A DNA stretch of 7,583 nt from Actinomycetes bacterium (GCA_023388235.1 JAEWGQ010000152.1:1-7583); one strand, 5' to 3'; positions 1 through 6,622 are shown, numbered from the stretch's first letter. Notes: generated from the letters alone by a model not told the origin. Made by a program: numbers and translations.

Positions 1-33
1 CCGCGTGCCCGCGCCGGACCGCTCCCGTCACCC

Positions 34-70
34 CACCGGGCCGCGCGCCCGCGCGGGAGCGCGCCCGGTG
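34..70. terminator. Imperfect stem-loop, outer hairpin of a tandem pair
   Basis: Bases 34-41 (CACCGGGC) pair perfectly with 63-70 (GCCCGGTG). After a bulged C42, 43-46 pairs with 59-62. After a G-A mismatch, 48-50 pairs with 55-57 around a GCGC loop. It abuts the next hairpin with no spacer and lies downstream of the minus-strand DUF5709 gene. Neither strand has a T-run after the stem, so it is not a canonical intrinsic terminator. It could be a U-less actinobacterial terminator, a 3'-end stabilising structure, or a by-product of GC richness. Confidence 0.4.
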
Positions 71-103
71 GCCGACGCCCGCCGCGGGCGGGCGGGCGTC
101 GGC
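71..103 (-). terminator. 13-bp perfect stem-loop after the DUF5709 gene
   Basis: Bases 71-83 (GCCGACGCCCGCC) are the exact reverse complement of 91-103, with a 7-nt loop at 84-90. In the minus-strand transcript the hairpin begins 7 nt after the TGA stop (113-111), which suits a terminator. There is no U-tract after it, so it would be of the U-less type often proposed for actinobacteria. Being symmetrical, it could also act on a convergent transcript from the left. Confidence 0.6.
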
Positions 104-110
104 GTGGGGC

Positions 111-530
111 TCAGAGCTCCTCGTCCACCACGTGGACCGCGGCCTCCTCGGCGCTCGCCGCGCCGCCGTCCACGCCCGCGTCGATCGCGAACTGGTCGTT
201 GCCGCCCGACTCCACGGCGTCGTCGTCCTCGAGCAGGCGCCCGGCGCGGTCCGGCTCGCGGGACGGGTCCGGGGCGCGGTCGGGGTCGTCCCAGACGTCC
301 GGCTCCTCCTGGGCGACCCGCTGGTCCAGCGTCTCGCCGCGGGACTCCTCCCACGGGGTCTCGCCCCAGTGGGCGGACGCGGGGCGCGGGCGGTCGGGCG
401 GGCTGTAGCCCTCGTCGAGCAGGTCGTCGACGCCGCGGCCGACGAGCGTGTCCTCCTCGGGCAGCTGGTCGGCGTCACCCTCGGCGCCGGTGGCGGGGTC
501 GGTGCTGGTGGCTGGGGTGTTCTCGCTCAT
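111..530 (-). CDS. DUF5709 family small acidic protein
   Basis: This encodes 139 aa starting [12 protein letters not shown], with no signal peptide or membrane segment. The protein is rich in Asp, Glu, Pro and Gly and probably flexible and cytosolic. Recognisable DUF5709 stretches are the [12 protein letters not shown] segment (about residues 37-48), a [15 protein letters not shown] segment in the middle, a GRLLEDDD segment, and the C-terminal [20 protein letters not shown], the family's most conserved part. DUF5709 is an actinobacterial family with no established function that I know of, so none is assigned. The ATG at 530 is chosen because GAGG lies 8 nt upstream in the minus-strand RNA. 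The same frame stays open upstream, but those residues look like translated non-coding sequence. The gene is divergent from the ABC-F gene; I see no convincing -35/-10 pair for it in the 83-bp spacer. Confidence 0.87.
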   Translation of the reverse strand: MSENTPATSTDPATGAEGDADQLPEEDTLVGRGVDDLLDEGYSPPDRPRPASAHWGETPWEESRGETLDQRVAQEEPDVWDDPDRAPDPSREPDRAGRLLEDDDAVESGGNDQFAIDAGVDGGAASAEEAAVHVVDEEL

Positions 531-576
531 GCTCCGAGCCTCGCACCGGGCCTCGCGGCCTGCCACCGCTATCAGG

Positions 577-606
577 TTGGGTCCCGCGGGCCGCACCTGG
601 GACGAT
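577..606 (+). promoter_or_regulatory. Candidate promoter of the ABC-F gene (leaderless geometry)
   Basis: TTGGGT (577-582) and GACGAT (601-606) are separated by 18 bp. The -10-like element ends 7 nt before the ATG at 614, the spacing seen in actinobacterial leaderless transcripts whose first base is the A of the start codon. GACGAT departs from the TANNNT consensus at its first base, so this is suggestive only. The only SD-like sequence, GGGA at 599-602, is weak and 11 nt from the ATG. Confidence 0.4.
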
Positions 607-613
607 CGTCGGC

Positions 614-2308
614 ATGGGTCATCTCGAGGTGCACGACGTGCGCTACGTGCTCCCCGACGGCCGCCCGCTGCTCGGGGGCGTCGACCTGCGGGTCGGCGAG
701 GGCCAGCGCACGGCGCTGGTCGGGCCGAACGGCGCGGGCAAGTCGACGCTGCTGCGGATCGTCGCGGGCGACGAGCAGCCGCACGACGGCGCCGTGGTGC
801 GCACGGGCGGGCTCGGGGTGATGCGGCAGGACGTCGGCCGGATCGCGGACGACCGGTCCGTGCGCGACCTGCTGGCGTCGCTGGCGACGGGCGCGATCGG
901 CGCGGCGGCGGCGGAGCTCACGGCGTCCGAGCTCCGCATGATGGAGGTCGACGACGAGCCGTCGCAGATGCGGTACGCCCAGGCGCTCGCGGACTGGGCG
1001 GACGTCGGCGGCTACGAGGTCGAGGCGGACTGGGACCGCGTGACGGACGCGGTGCTGTCGATCCCGTTCGACCGGGCGCAGCACCGCAGCGTGCGGACGC
1101 TGTCGGGCGGCGAGCAGAAGCGCCTCGTGCTGGAGGCGCTGCTGCGGGGCCCGCAGGAGGTGCTGCTGCTGGACGAGCCGGACAACGCGCTCGACGTGCC
1201 CACGAAGCGCTGGCTGGAGCAGCGGCTGCTCGACAGCCCGAAGACCGTGCTGCTGGTGAGCCACGACCGCGAGCTGCTGTCGCGGGTGCCGACGCACGTC
1301 GCGACGCTGGAGCCGGCGCGCACCGGGGCGACCGTGTGGGTGCACGGCGGCACGTTCACGACGTACACCGAGGCCCGCGAGGCGCGCCGGGAGCGGCTGG
1401 CCGAGCTCGCCCGCCGGTGGGACGAGGAGCACGCGAAGCTCGTCACGCTGGTGAACACGCTGAAGACCAAGGCGGCGTTCAACGACGGCCTGGCGTCGCG
1501 CTACTCGGCGGCGCAGACCCGGCTCCGCAAGTTCGAGGAGGCGGGACCGCCCGAGGTGGTGGCGCACGACCAGCAGGTCCGCGTGCGGCTGCGCGGCGGC
1601 CGCACGGCCAAGCGCGCCGTGGTCGCCGAGGGCCTCGGGCTCACCGGGCTGATGCGGCCGTTCGACCTGGAGGTGTGGTTCGGCGAGCGCGTCGCGGTGC
1701 TGGGGTCGAACGGCTCCGGCAAGTCGCACTTCCTGCGGCTGCTCGCGGCGGGCGGGTCGGACCCGCAGCCCGAGCAGGCCCCGGCGGACGGCGAGCTGCC
1801 GATCGACCCCGTGGCCCACACGGGCGTCGCGCGGCTCGGGTCGCGCGTCGTGCCCGGGTTCTTCGCGCAGAACCGCCAGCACGCGCAGGACGCGGCGTTC
1901 GCCGGGCGGACGCTGCTGGAGATCCTGCACCGCGGCGAGGGCCGCCGGCCGGGGATGGGGCGCGAGCCCGCGAGCAAGGCGCTGGACCGGTACGAGCTGG
2001 TGGCCTCGGCGGAGCAGCGGTACGAGACGCTGTCGGGCGGGCAGCAGGCGCGGTTCCACATCCTGCTGCTGGAGCTCGGCGGCGCGACGCTGCTGCTGCT
2101 CGACGAGCCGACGGACAACCTCGACCTGCACTCCGCCGAGGCGCTGGAGGCCGGCCTGGCGGCGTTCGAGGGGACCGTGCTCGCGGTGACGCACGACCGG
2201 TGGTTCGCGCGCGGCTTCGACAGGTTCCTCGTGTTCCGCGAGGACGGCGAGGTCGTCGAGGCACCGGAGCCGGTCTGGGACGTCGAGCGCGTCCGTCGGG
2301 CGCGCTAG
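614..2308 (+). CDS. ABC-F family ATP-binding cassette protein (two ATPase domains, no membrane domain)
   Basis: The product is a 564-aa soluble protein with two ABC domains in tandem. Domain 1 has Walker [10 protein letters not shown] (37-45), signature LSGGEQKR (163-170), Walker B LLLDEP with D187 and catalytic E188, and H-loop His217. A charged helical linker spans about 252-312, the P-site-tRNA-interacting position of ABC-F proteins. Domain 2 has Walker [10 protein letters not shown] (364-372), signature LSGGQQAR (from 473), Walker B with D497 and E498, and H-loop His527. ABC-F proteins act on the ribosome as translation factors (EttA-like) or antibiotic-resistance proteins (ARE), and the sequence alone does not decide which. 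The second P-loop has His where Thr or Ser is usual after GKS; I recall this in related actinobacterial proteins, so it may be a subfamily trait. No transmembrane segments, so transport is unlikely. The ATG at 614 is chosen because homology begins immediately after it; the open frame upstream is low-complexity Arg/Pro sequence crossing the divergent gene. Confidence 0.93.
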   Translation: MGHLEVHDVRYVLPDGRPLLGGVDLRVGEGQRTALVGPNGAGKSTLLRIVAGDEQPHDGAVVRTGGLGVMRQDVGRIADDRSVRDLLASLATGAIGAAAAELTASELRMMEVDDEPSQMRYAQALADWADVGGYEVEADWDRVTDAVLSIPFDRAQHRSVRTLSGGEQKRLVLEALLRGPQEVLLLDEPDNALDVPTKRWLEQRLLDSPKTVLLVSHDRELLSRVPTHVATLEPARTGATVWVHGGTFTTYTEAREARRERLAELARRWDEEHAKLVTLVNTLKTKAAFNDGLASRYSAAQTRLRKFEEAGPPEVVAHDQQVRVRLRGGRTAKRAVVAEGLGLTGLMRPFDLEVWFGERVAVLGSNGSGKSHFLRLLAAGGSDPQPEQAPADGELPIDPVAHTGVARLGSRVVPGFFAQNRQHAQDAAFAGRTLLEILHRGEGRRPGMGREPASKALDRYELVASAEQRYETLSGGQQARFHILLLELGGATLLLLDEPTDNLDLHSAEALEAGLAAFEGTVLAVTHDRWFARGFDRFLVFREDGEVVEAPEPVWDVERVRRAR

Positions 2309-2315
2309 CCCTCCC

Positions 2316-2321
2316 TATCCT
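2316..2321 (+). promoter_or_regulatory. Candidate -10 element of trhO (leaderless)
   Basis: TATCCT fits the actinobacterial TANNNT -10 consensus and lies in the 20-bp gap between the ABC-F stop and trhO. Exactly 7 nt separate it from the ATG at 2329, so transcription would begin at or beside the start codon. No good -35 is seen about 17-18 bp upstream. GGTGGG between hexamer and ATG is a poor, too-close SD, consistent with leaderless translation or with read-through from the ABC-F gene. Confidence 0.5.
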
Positions 2322-2328
2322 GGTGGGC

Positions 2329-3249
2329 ATGGCCGTCCACAAGATCGTGCTCTTCTACGCCTTCACGCCGCTGCCGGACCCGCGTGCCGTGCAGCTCTGG
2401 CAGCAGGCGCTGGGGGAGCGGTGGCACCTCACGGGTCGCGTGATCGTGTCGGCGCACGGGATCAACGCGACCCTCGGCGGGACGGTCGAGGACCTCAAGC
2501 AGTACGTGAAGACGACGCGCCGGTACCCGGGCTTCGAGGGCGTCGACGTGAAGTGGTCCGACGGCACGGGCCGCGACTTCCCGCGCCTGTCCGTCAAGGT
2601 GCGCCCCGAGCTCGTCGCGTTCGGCGTGCCGGACGAGGTCCGGGTCGACGAGCACGGCGTCGTCGGCGGCGGGGAGCGGCTGAGCCCGCAGGCCCTGCAC
2701 GACCTCGTCGAGGAGCGCGGCGACGACGTCGTGATGCTCGACGGCCGCAACGCGTTCGAGGCGGCGATCGGCCGCTTCCGCGGGGCCGTCGTGCCCGACG
2801 TCGCGACCACGCGGGACTTCGTCGCCGAGATCGACTCCGGCCGCTACGACGACCTCAAGGGCCGGCCCGTCGTCACGTACTGCACGGGGGGCGTGCGGTG
2901 CGAGGTGCTGTCGGCCCTGCTGCGCGCCCGCGGGTTCGAGGAGGTGTACCAGCTTGACGGCGGCGTCGTGCGCTACGGCGAGGTGTTCGGCTCGCAGGGG
3001 CTGTGGGAGGGGTCGCTCTACGTGTTCGACGAGCGCATGCACGTCGAGCTCGGCCCGGGGTCGACGCCGCTCGGCGCGTGCACGGCGTGCGGGGCTGCGA
3101 CGGCGAAGTACGAGAACTGCGCCGACCCGAGCTGCCGGACCCTGCGCCTGTACTGCCCCGGCTGCGTCCACGTGGCTCGCTCGACGCGCTGCGAGACGTG
3201 CGTCCGGGAGCGTCCGGCCGCTTTGACCGGCGGCCTGCCTCGCGGGTAG
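2329..3249 (+). CDS. trhO: tRNA uridine(34) hydroxylase, rhodanese-domain (TrhO/YceA family)
   Basis: This 306-aa protein matches the full TrhO (former UPF0176) layout. An N-terminal acylphosphatase-like domain (about 1-100) carries the [16 protein letters not shown] segment. A rhodanese domain follows (about 115-225) with the active-site loop CTGGVRCE, catalytic Cys185 and a second Cys191. The C-terminal tail holds eight Cys in pairs (251/254, 264/269, 276/279, 288/291), a likely metal site. In E. coli and B. subtilis the family hydroxylates U34 of wobble-uridine tRNAs to 5-hydroxyuridine, the precursor of cmo5U or mo5U; the same reaction is inferred here. The ATG is fixed by the conserved start [11 protein letters not shown]. 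The gene follows the ABC-F gene by 20 nt on the same strand but appears to have its own -10. Its last codons contain the rplM promoter, so selection there is dual. Confidence 0.93.
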   Translation: MAVHKIVLFYAFTPLPDPRAVQLWQQALGERWHLTGRVIVSAHGINATLGGTVEDLKQYVKTTRRYPGFEGVDVKWSDGTGRDFPRLSVKVRPELVAFGVPDEVRVDEHGVVGGGERLSPQALHDLVEERGDDVVMLDGRNAFEAAIGRFRGAVVPDVATTRDFVAEIDSGRYDDLKGRPVVTYCTGGVRCEVLSALLRARGFEEVYQLDGGVVRYGEVFGSQGLWEGSLYVFDERMHVELGPGSTPLGACTACGAATAKYENCADPSCRTLRLYCPGCVHVARSTRCETCVRERPAALTGGLPRG

Positions 3250-3252
3250 TCT
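3223..3252 (+). promoter_or_regulatory. rplM-rpsI promoter embedded in the 3' end of trhO
   Basis: TTGACC (3223-3228), five of six matches to the sigma-70 -35 consensus, is followed after 18 bp by TAGTCT (3247-3252), which fits TANNNT. The first three bases of the -10 are the TAG stop codon of trhO. A start near G3258 is expected, giving a leader of about 160 nt before rplM. This is the best-looking promoter in the window and fits a highly expressed ribosomal protein operon. Confidence 0.75.
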
Positions 3253-3257
3253 GGTGA

Positions 3258-3383
3258 GTCGTTGTGCTCATCTCACGACACCCGTGTCGCTAGCGCGCCC
3301 ACTCGCTGCCGGCCAAGGAGCGGGTGTCGACCGAGCCCGCCGCGCAACGACCTGCCCTCTCGGCCGCACGCTTCAGCGGTCGA
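3258..3383 (+). promoter_or_regulatory. Structured 5' leader of rplM-rpsI, possible cis-regulatory RNA
   Basis: Starting at the predicted transcript 5' end, 3258-3267 (GTCGTTGTGC) pairs with 3342-3351 (GCGCAACGAC): ten base pairs including one G-U, closing a domain of about 94 nt. Inside it three small hairpins can form: 3277-3280/3285-3288, 3291-3295/3304-3308, and 3320-3325/3335-3340, the last nearly stacked on the closing stem. A further 8-bp hairpin (3360-3367/3376-3383, one G-U) follows, leaving about 36 nt unpaired up to the GTG. Ribosomal protein operons are often autoregulated through such leaders, and E. coli L13 represses its own operon. I do not recognise this as a known class; folding and function are inferred. 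A competing GTGAG/CTCAC hairpin (3254-3258/3272-3276) exists. Confidence 0.5.
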
Positions 3384-3406
3384 AGAAGACATCCTGAGAC
3401 AGAAAC

Positions 3407-3411
3407 GAAGG
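3407..3411 (+). promoter_or_regulatory. Ribosome binding site fixing the GTG start of rplM
   Basis: GAAGG ends 8 nt before the GTG at 3420. It supports that start over an upstream in-frame GTG at 3324, which lies inside the leader structure and has no comparable site. Confidence 0.8.
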
Positions 3412-3419
3412 CTACGACC

Positions 3420-3863
3420 GTGCGTACGTACACCCCGAAGCCCGGCGACGTCCAGCGCGACTGGTACGTCATCGACGCGACCGACGTCGTCCTGGGCCGC
3501 CTGGCCACCCACGTGGCCACCCTGCTGCGCGGCAAGCACAAGCCGACCTTCGCTCCGCACGTCGACGGCGGTGACTTCGTCATCGTCATCAACGCCGGCA
3601 AGGTCGCCCTGAGCGGCAACAAGCGCGAGCAGAAGATGGCCTACAACCACTCCGGCTACCCGGGTGGTCTGCGTGCCGTCGCCTACGGCGACCTGCTCGA
3701 CAAGCACCCCGAGCGTGCCGTCGAGAAGGCCGTGCGCGGCATGCTCCCCAAGACGACCCTCGGTCGCGCCCAGTTCGGCAAGCTGAAGGTCTACGCGGGT
3801 GCCGAGCACCCGCACGCCGCTCAGCAGCCGAAGCCGTTCGAGATCACCCAGGTCGCGCAGTAA
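3420..3863 (+). CDS. rplM: 50S ribosomal protein uL13 (L13)
   Basis: The 147-aa product is the normal actinobacterial length and starts [20 protein letters not shown] from a GTG codon. It contains the L13 core [24 protein letters not shown], the [11 protein letters not shown] segment, and the signature region AVRGMLPK (Met108) followed by [19 protein letters not shown]. uL13 is an early-assembling primary 23S rRNA-binding protein of the large subunit. The E. coli homologue is also a repressor of its own operon, which makes the structured leader upstream notable. The gene is first of a two-gene operon with rpsI, whose GTG lies 45 nt after the TAA stop. Third positions are strongly biased to C, as expected for high expression. 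Nothing is truncated or unusual. Confidence 0.98.
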   Translation: MRTYTPKPGDVQRDWYVIDATDVVLGRLATHVATLLRGKHKPTFAPHVDGGDFVIVINAGKVALSGNKREQKMAYNHSGYPGGLRAVAYGDLLDKHPERAVEKAVRGMLPKTTLGRAQFGKLKVYAGAEHPHAAQQPKPFEITQVAQ

Positions 3864-3908
3864 TCGCCGCCCAGGCGTAGCGCACAGAGAGACGCGAGGA
3901 CACCACCC

Positions 3909-4397
3909 GTGGCCGAGACCACCGTCGACACCGACACCCTGGGCGACGAGACGCCCAGCACCTACACCTCCGAGTCCGCCGCCCCCACGGGCCGCGGCCA
4001 GAGCATCACCGCCCCCGGCCAGGCCCTGGGCCGCCGCAAGGAGGCCGTGGCGCGCGTGCGCCTCGTCCCCGGCACCGGCACCTGGAAGGTCAACGGGCGC
4101 ACGCTCGAGGACTACTTCCCGAACAAGGTCCACCAGCAGCTCGTCAACTCCCCGCTGAAGCTGGTCGACGTCGAGGGTCGCTTCGACGTCATCGCCCGCA
4201 TCAGCGGCGGCGGCGTGACCGGCCAGGCCGGCGCGCTGCGCCTGGGCATCGCCCGCGCGCTCAACGCCATCGACGCCGAGCACAACCGCCCGGCGCTGAA
4301 GAAGGCCGGCTTCCTGACCCGCGACGCCCGCGTCGTCGAGCGCAAGAAGGCCGGTCTCAAGAAGGCCCGCAAGGCCCCGCAGTACTCCAAGCGCTGA
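3909..4397 (+). CDS. rpsI: 30S ribosomal protein uS9 (S9)
   Basis: The product is 162 aa. The conserved uS9 domain begins near residue 40 with [17 protein letters not shown], continues through [14 protein letters not shown], a [19 protein letters not shown] segment and [13 protein letters not shown], and ends in the invariant SKR tail, which reaches the P-site tRNA anticodon stem-loop. E. coli uS9 is about 130 aa; the extra length is an acidic Thr/Ser-rich N-terminal extension (about residues 1-38) of a kind common in actinobacteria. The GTG start is supported by GAGGA at 3896-3900, 8 nt upstream. rpsI is cotranscribed with rplM, the universal pairing, and closed by a strong terminator 18 nt after its stop. 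Confidence 0.98.
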   Translation: MAETTVDTDTLGDETPSTYTSESAAPTGRGQSITAPGQALGRRKEAVARVRLVPGTGTWKVNGRTLEDYFPNKVHQQLVNSPLKLVDVEGRFDVIARISGGGVTGQAGALRLGIARALNAIDAEHNRPALKKAGFLTRDARVVERKKAGLKKARKAPQYSKR

Positions 4398-4414
4398 TCC
4401 GCATCACGCGCACG

Positions 4415-4460
4415 CGGCCGATGGCCCCGAGGGTCCGACCCTCGGGGCCATCGGCCGTTT
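4415..4460 (+). terminator. Intrinsic terminator of rplM-rpsI (20-bp perfect stem)
   Basis: Bases 4415-4434 are the exact reverse complement of 4438-4457, leaving a 3-nt CCG loop, and TTT follows at 4458-4460. The stem begins 18 nt after the rpsI stop. It is the strongest inverted repeat in the window. The short T-run gives it plus-strand direction; there is no A-run on the left that would make it efficient on the minus strand. It should separate the ribosomal operon from glmM. Confidence 0.92.
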
Positions 4461-4462
4461 CC

Positions 4463-4485
4463 GGTGCCGTCACGGCGCCGTTCTT
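4463..4485 (+). terminator. Second, weaker terminator hairpin after rpsI
   Basis: GGTGCCG (4463-4469) pairs with CGGCGCC (4473-4479) around a TCA loop: seven pairs including one G-U. GTTCTT follows at 4480-4485, a T-rich tail better than that of the larger hairpin. It lies 5 nt after the first stem, making a tandem terminator, and abuts the candidate glmM promoter. Confidence 0.6.
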
Positions 4486-4490
4486 GGCAC

Positions 4491-4496
4491 CATGCT
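4491..4496 (+). promoter_or_regulatory. Weak candidate -10 for glmM-def
   Basis: CATGCT matches TANNNT at positions 2 and 6 and would give a leader of about 34 nt with a proper SD before glmM. The -35 would fall in the second terminator hairpin and is poor (CCGTCA or similar). A TTGGCA at 4484-4489 resembles a -35, but I find no -10 at the right distance downstream. Some promoter is needed after the strong terminator; its exact position is uncertain. Confidence 0.3.
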
Positions 4497-4536
4497 GGGG
4501 GCCGCACTCGGCGGCCGAGGACGAGGGGACCCGTTG

Positions 4537-5886
4537 ATGGGACGACTGTTCGGCACGGACGGCGTGCGTGGGCTCGCGAACCGGGACGTGACCGCCGAGG
4601 TCGCGCTGGACCTGTCGGTCGCGGCGGCGCACGTGCTCGGCTCGCGGGGCGCGTTCGCGGGGCACCGTCCCCGCGCGGTCGTCGGGCGCGACCCGCGGGC
4701 GTCGGGCGAGTTCCTGTCCGCCGCCGTCGCGGCCGGCCTGGCCAGCGCCGGCGTCGACGTGCTCAACGTCGGCGTGCTGCCCACCCCCGCGGTCGCGCAC
4801 CTCACCGGCGCGCTCGACGTCGACCTGGGCGTCGTGCTGTCCGCGTCGCACAACCCCATGCCGGACAACGGCATCAAGTTCCTGGCGCGCGGCGGCCTGA
4901 AGCTCGACGACGAGCTCGAGGACGCCATCGAGCAGCGCCTGCGCGAGGACTGGAACCGCCCCGTCGGCGCCGCGGTCGGGCGGATCCGGTCGGACACGGG
5001 CAGCGCCGGCGAGCAGTACGTCGAGCACCTGGTGTCGACGATCGGGCAGGACCTCGCGGGCCTGCGCGTCGCGGTGGACTGCGCGAACGGCGCGGCGAGC
5101 GAGGTCGGGCCGGCGGCGCTGCGGGCCGCGGGCGCGGACGTCGTGGTCATCAACGCCTCGCCGGACGGCCGCAACATCAACGAGGGCTGCGGGTCGACGC
5201 ACCCGGAGCAGCTCCAGGCGGCGGTCGTCGCCTCCGGCGCCGACCTGGGCGTGGCGTTCGACGGCGACGCGGACCGCTGCCTGGCGGTGGACCACACGGG
5301 TGCGCTCGTCGACGGCGACCAGATCATGGGAGTGCTGGCGCTCGCCCTGCGGGAGCGGGGCGCGCTCGCGCAGGACACGCTGGTCGTCACCGTGATGAGC
5401 AACCTCGGCCTGCGGCTCGCGATGCAGGCGGCCGGGGTCCGGACCGTCGAGACGGGCGTCGGCGACCGGTACGTGCTGGAGGCCATGCGCGCCCACGGGT
5501 ACAACCTGGGCGGCGAGCAGTCGGGTCACGTGATCCTCGCGGACCACGCGACGACCGGCGACGGCACGCTCACCGCGCTGCAGCTCGCGGCGCGCGTCGC
5601 GCAGACCGGCCAGAAGCTCAGCGAGCTGGCGGCCGTGGTCCGCCGGCTGCCGCAGACCCTGGTCAACGTGCCGGGCGTCGACAAGGACCGCGCGGGCTCC
5701 GACGAGCACGTGACGGCGGCGGTCGGCGAGGCGCAGGCGTCGCTCGGCTCGACCGGCCGGGTGCTGCTGCGCCCGTCCGGCACGGAGCCGCTGGTGCGCG
5801 TGATGGTCGAGGCCGCCACCCAGGACGACGCGGACCGCGTCGCCGGCCGGCTCGCCGACGTGGTCCGCGACCGGCTGGCGCTGTGA
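4537..5886 (+). CDS. glmM: Phosphoglucosamine mutase
   Basis: The 449-aa product catalyses glucosamine-6-phosphate to glucosamine-1-phosphate, the step before GlmU in UDP-GlcNAc synthesis for peptidoglycan. The start [12 protein letters not shown] is typical of GlmM. Visible motifs are the phosphoserine loop SASHNP with active Ser104, the metal-binding loop DGDADR (D242, D244, D246), the sugar-binding GGEQSGH loop (Glu327), and the phosphate-binding RPSGTEP loop (412-418). All four domains of the alpha-D-phosphohexomutase fold are present, and length is normal. The ATG at 4537 is chosen over an in-frame ATG at 4492 and a TTG at 4534 because GAGGGG (4523-4528) lies 8 nt upstream and homology starts there. 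It follows rpsI as in many actinobacteria (rplM-rpsI-glmM) but behind strong terminators. Its TGA overlaps the GTG of def. The E. coli enzyme is activated by serine phosphorylation. Confidence 0.97.
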   Translation: MGRLFGTDGVRGLANRDVTAEVALDLSVAAAHVLGSRGAFAGHRPRAVVGRDPRASGEFLSAAVAAGLASAGVDVLNVGVLPTPAVAHLTGALDVDLGVVLSASHNPMPDNGIKFLARGGLKLDDELEDAIEQRLREDWNRPVGAAVGRIRSDTGSAGEQYVEHLVSTIGQDLAGLRVAVDCANGAASEVGPAALRAAGADVVVINASPDGRNINEGCGSTHPEQLQAAVVASGADLGVAFDGDADRCLAVDHTGALVDGDQIMGVLALALRERGALAQDTLVVTVMSNLGLRLAMQAAGVRTVETGVGDRYVLEAMRAHGYNLGGEQSGHVILADHATTGDGTLTALQLAARVAQTGQKLSELAAVVRRLPQTLVNVPGVDKDRAGSDEHVTAAVGEAQASLGSTGRVLLRPSGTEPLVRVMVEAATQDDADRVAGRLADVVRDRLAL

Positions 5887-6575
5887 CCCCCGGCGGGACC
5901 CCGCCGCAGGCCGCGTGGCCGGTCCCGCTGGTGCGGGACCGCGTCGCCGAGCTGCTCGCGACCGCGGACGCGGACCCCGCGGGCACCGTCCCGATCGTCC
6001 CGGCGGGCCACCCCGCGCTGCGGGCGCGCGCCGTGCCGTACGACGGCCAGCTCGACGACGACGTGCTGACGGCGCTCATCGCGGTCATGCGCCGCACCAT
6101 GCACGCCGCACCCGGCGTCGGTCTCGCCGCCCCGCAGATCGGCCTGCCGCTCGCGCTGGCCGTCCTCGCCGACCCCGGCGCGGCCGACCCCGCGACCGCC
6201 GCGGTCCGCGAGCGGCCGCCGCTGCCGTTCCGCGTGCTGGTGAACCCCGCGTACGCGCCGGTCCCCGGCGAGGAGCCCGAGCGCGTCGCGTTCTACGAGG
6301 GCTGCCTGAGCGTCGTCGGGTACCAGGCGGTCGTGCCCCGGCTGCGCCGGATCCGCCTGACCGGCGCCGACGAGACCGGGGCCCGCCTGGACGAGGTCGT
6401 CCAGGGCTGGCCCGCGCGCATCGTCCAGCACGAGACCGACCACCTCGAGGGCGTGCTGTACCTGGACCGCGCGCACCTGCGGTCGCTCTCGACGACCGGC
6501 CACCTGGGTCCGCGCTGGGCCGGCGAGCCCCGCCCGGACGAGGCCGCGCGGACGCTGGGCTTCCCGCTCGCCTGA
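5883..6575 (+). CDS. def: Peptide deformylase
   Basis: The 230-aa product has all three deformylase motifs: [10 protein letters not shown] (78-87), EGCLSV with metal ligand Cys141, and QHETDHLEG with ligands His183 and His187 and catalytic Glu184. It removes the formyl group from nascent N-termini using a Fe2+-type metal. It is longer than the E. coli enzyme (about 168 aa): the core begins near residue 38 ([10 protein letters not shown]), there is an Asp/Ala/Pro-rich insertion after motif 1 (about 96-112), and a short C-terminal tail follows the last motif. The GTG at 5883 shares the 4-nt GTGA with the glmM stop, implying translational coupling. No strong SD is seen apart from the preceding coding sequence, and a later start cannot be excluded because the first 37 residues lack conserved motifs. 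def often pairs with fmt; no fmt is seen here. Confidence 0.95.
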   Translation: MTPGGTPPQAAWPVPLVRDRVAELLATADADPAGTVPIVPAGHPALRARAVPYDGQLDDDVLTALIAVMRRTMHAAPGVGLAAPQIGLPLALAVLADPGAADPATAAVRERPPLPFRVLVNPAYAPVPGEEPERVAFYEGCLSVVGYQAVVPRLRRIRLTGADETGARLDEVVQGWPARIVQHETDHLEGVLYLDRAHLRSLSTTGHLGPRWAGEPRPDEAARTLGFPLA

Positions 6576-6606
6576 GCCCGCCGGGCGGCCCCTGACGCTG
6601 CCGGAC

Positions 6607-6622
6607 GCCCGCTCCGGCGGGC
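6607..6622 (+). terminator. Possible U-less terminator after def
   Basis: GCCCGC (6607-6612) and GCGGGC (6617-6622) form a 6-bp GC-only stem with a TCCG loop. An overlapping alternative pairs GCCGGA (6600-6605) with TCCGGC (6613-6618). No T-run follows. Position after the last gene of the operon is the main support. Confidence 0.35.

Larger units (their letters stand above)
1..110. other. Gene-free left edge with two stem-loops
   Basis: No gene is supported here. Bases 1-33 are too short to assign. On the minus strand a GTG at 31-29 preceded by a GGTGGG-like stretch could start a gene leaving the window to the left (VTGAVRRGHA...), but ten codons are not enough to call it. The rest is filled by the two hairpins listed separately. 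Plus-strand reading frames pass through this stretch only because stop codons are rare at this GC content. Confidence 0.5.

Noticed and set aside
5..613. Upstream in-frame extension of the ABC-F protein by 203 residues
   Set aside because: The sequence is Arg/Pro/Gly low complexity, runs antisense through the DUF5709 gene, and lies before the conserved ABC-F start.
572..2194. 540-codon minus-strand frame opposite the ABC-F gene
   Set aside because: Its codon pattern follows the third-position bias of the plus-strand gene, and the protein is Arg/Leu/Gln-rich without motifs.
448..2328. Open frame fused ahead of trhO
   Set aside because: It is a shadow of the ABC-F gene in another frame, with Arg/Ala-rich composition and no recognisable motif.
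3324..3419. Earlier GTG start for uL13
   Set aside because: It would add 32 residues absent from uL13 and lies within the structured leader; GAAGG supports the GTG at 3420.
4492..4536. Earlier ATG (4492) or TTG (4534) start for GlmM
   Set aside because: Neither has an SD at good distance, and the protein family begins at [12 protein letters not shown].
4357..5709. 450-codon minus-strand frame opposite glmM
   Set aside because: It crosses the terminator and rpsI end, shows no domains, and is antisense to a certain gene.
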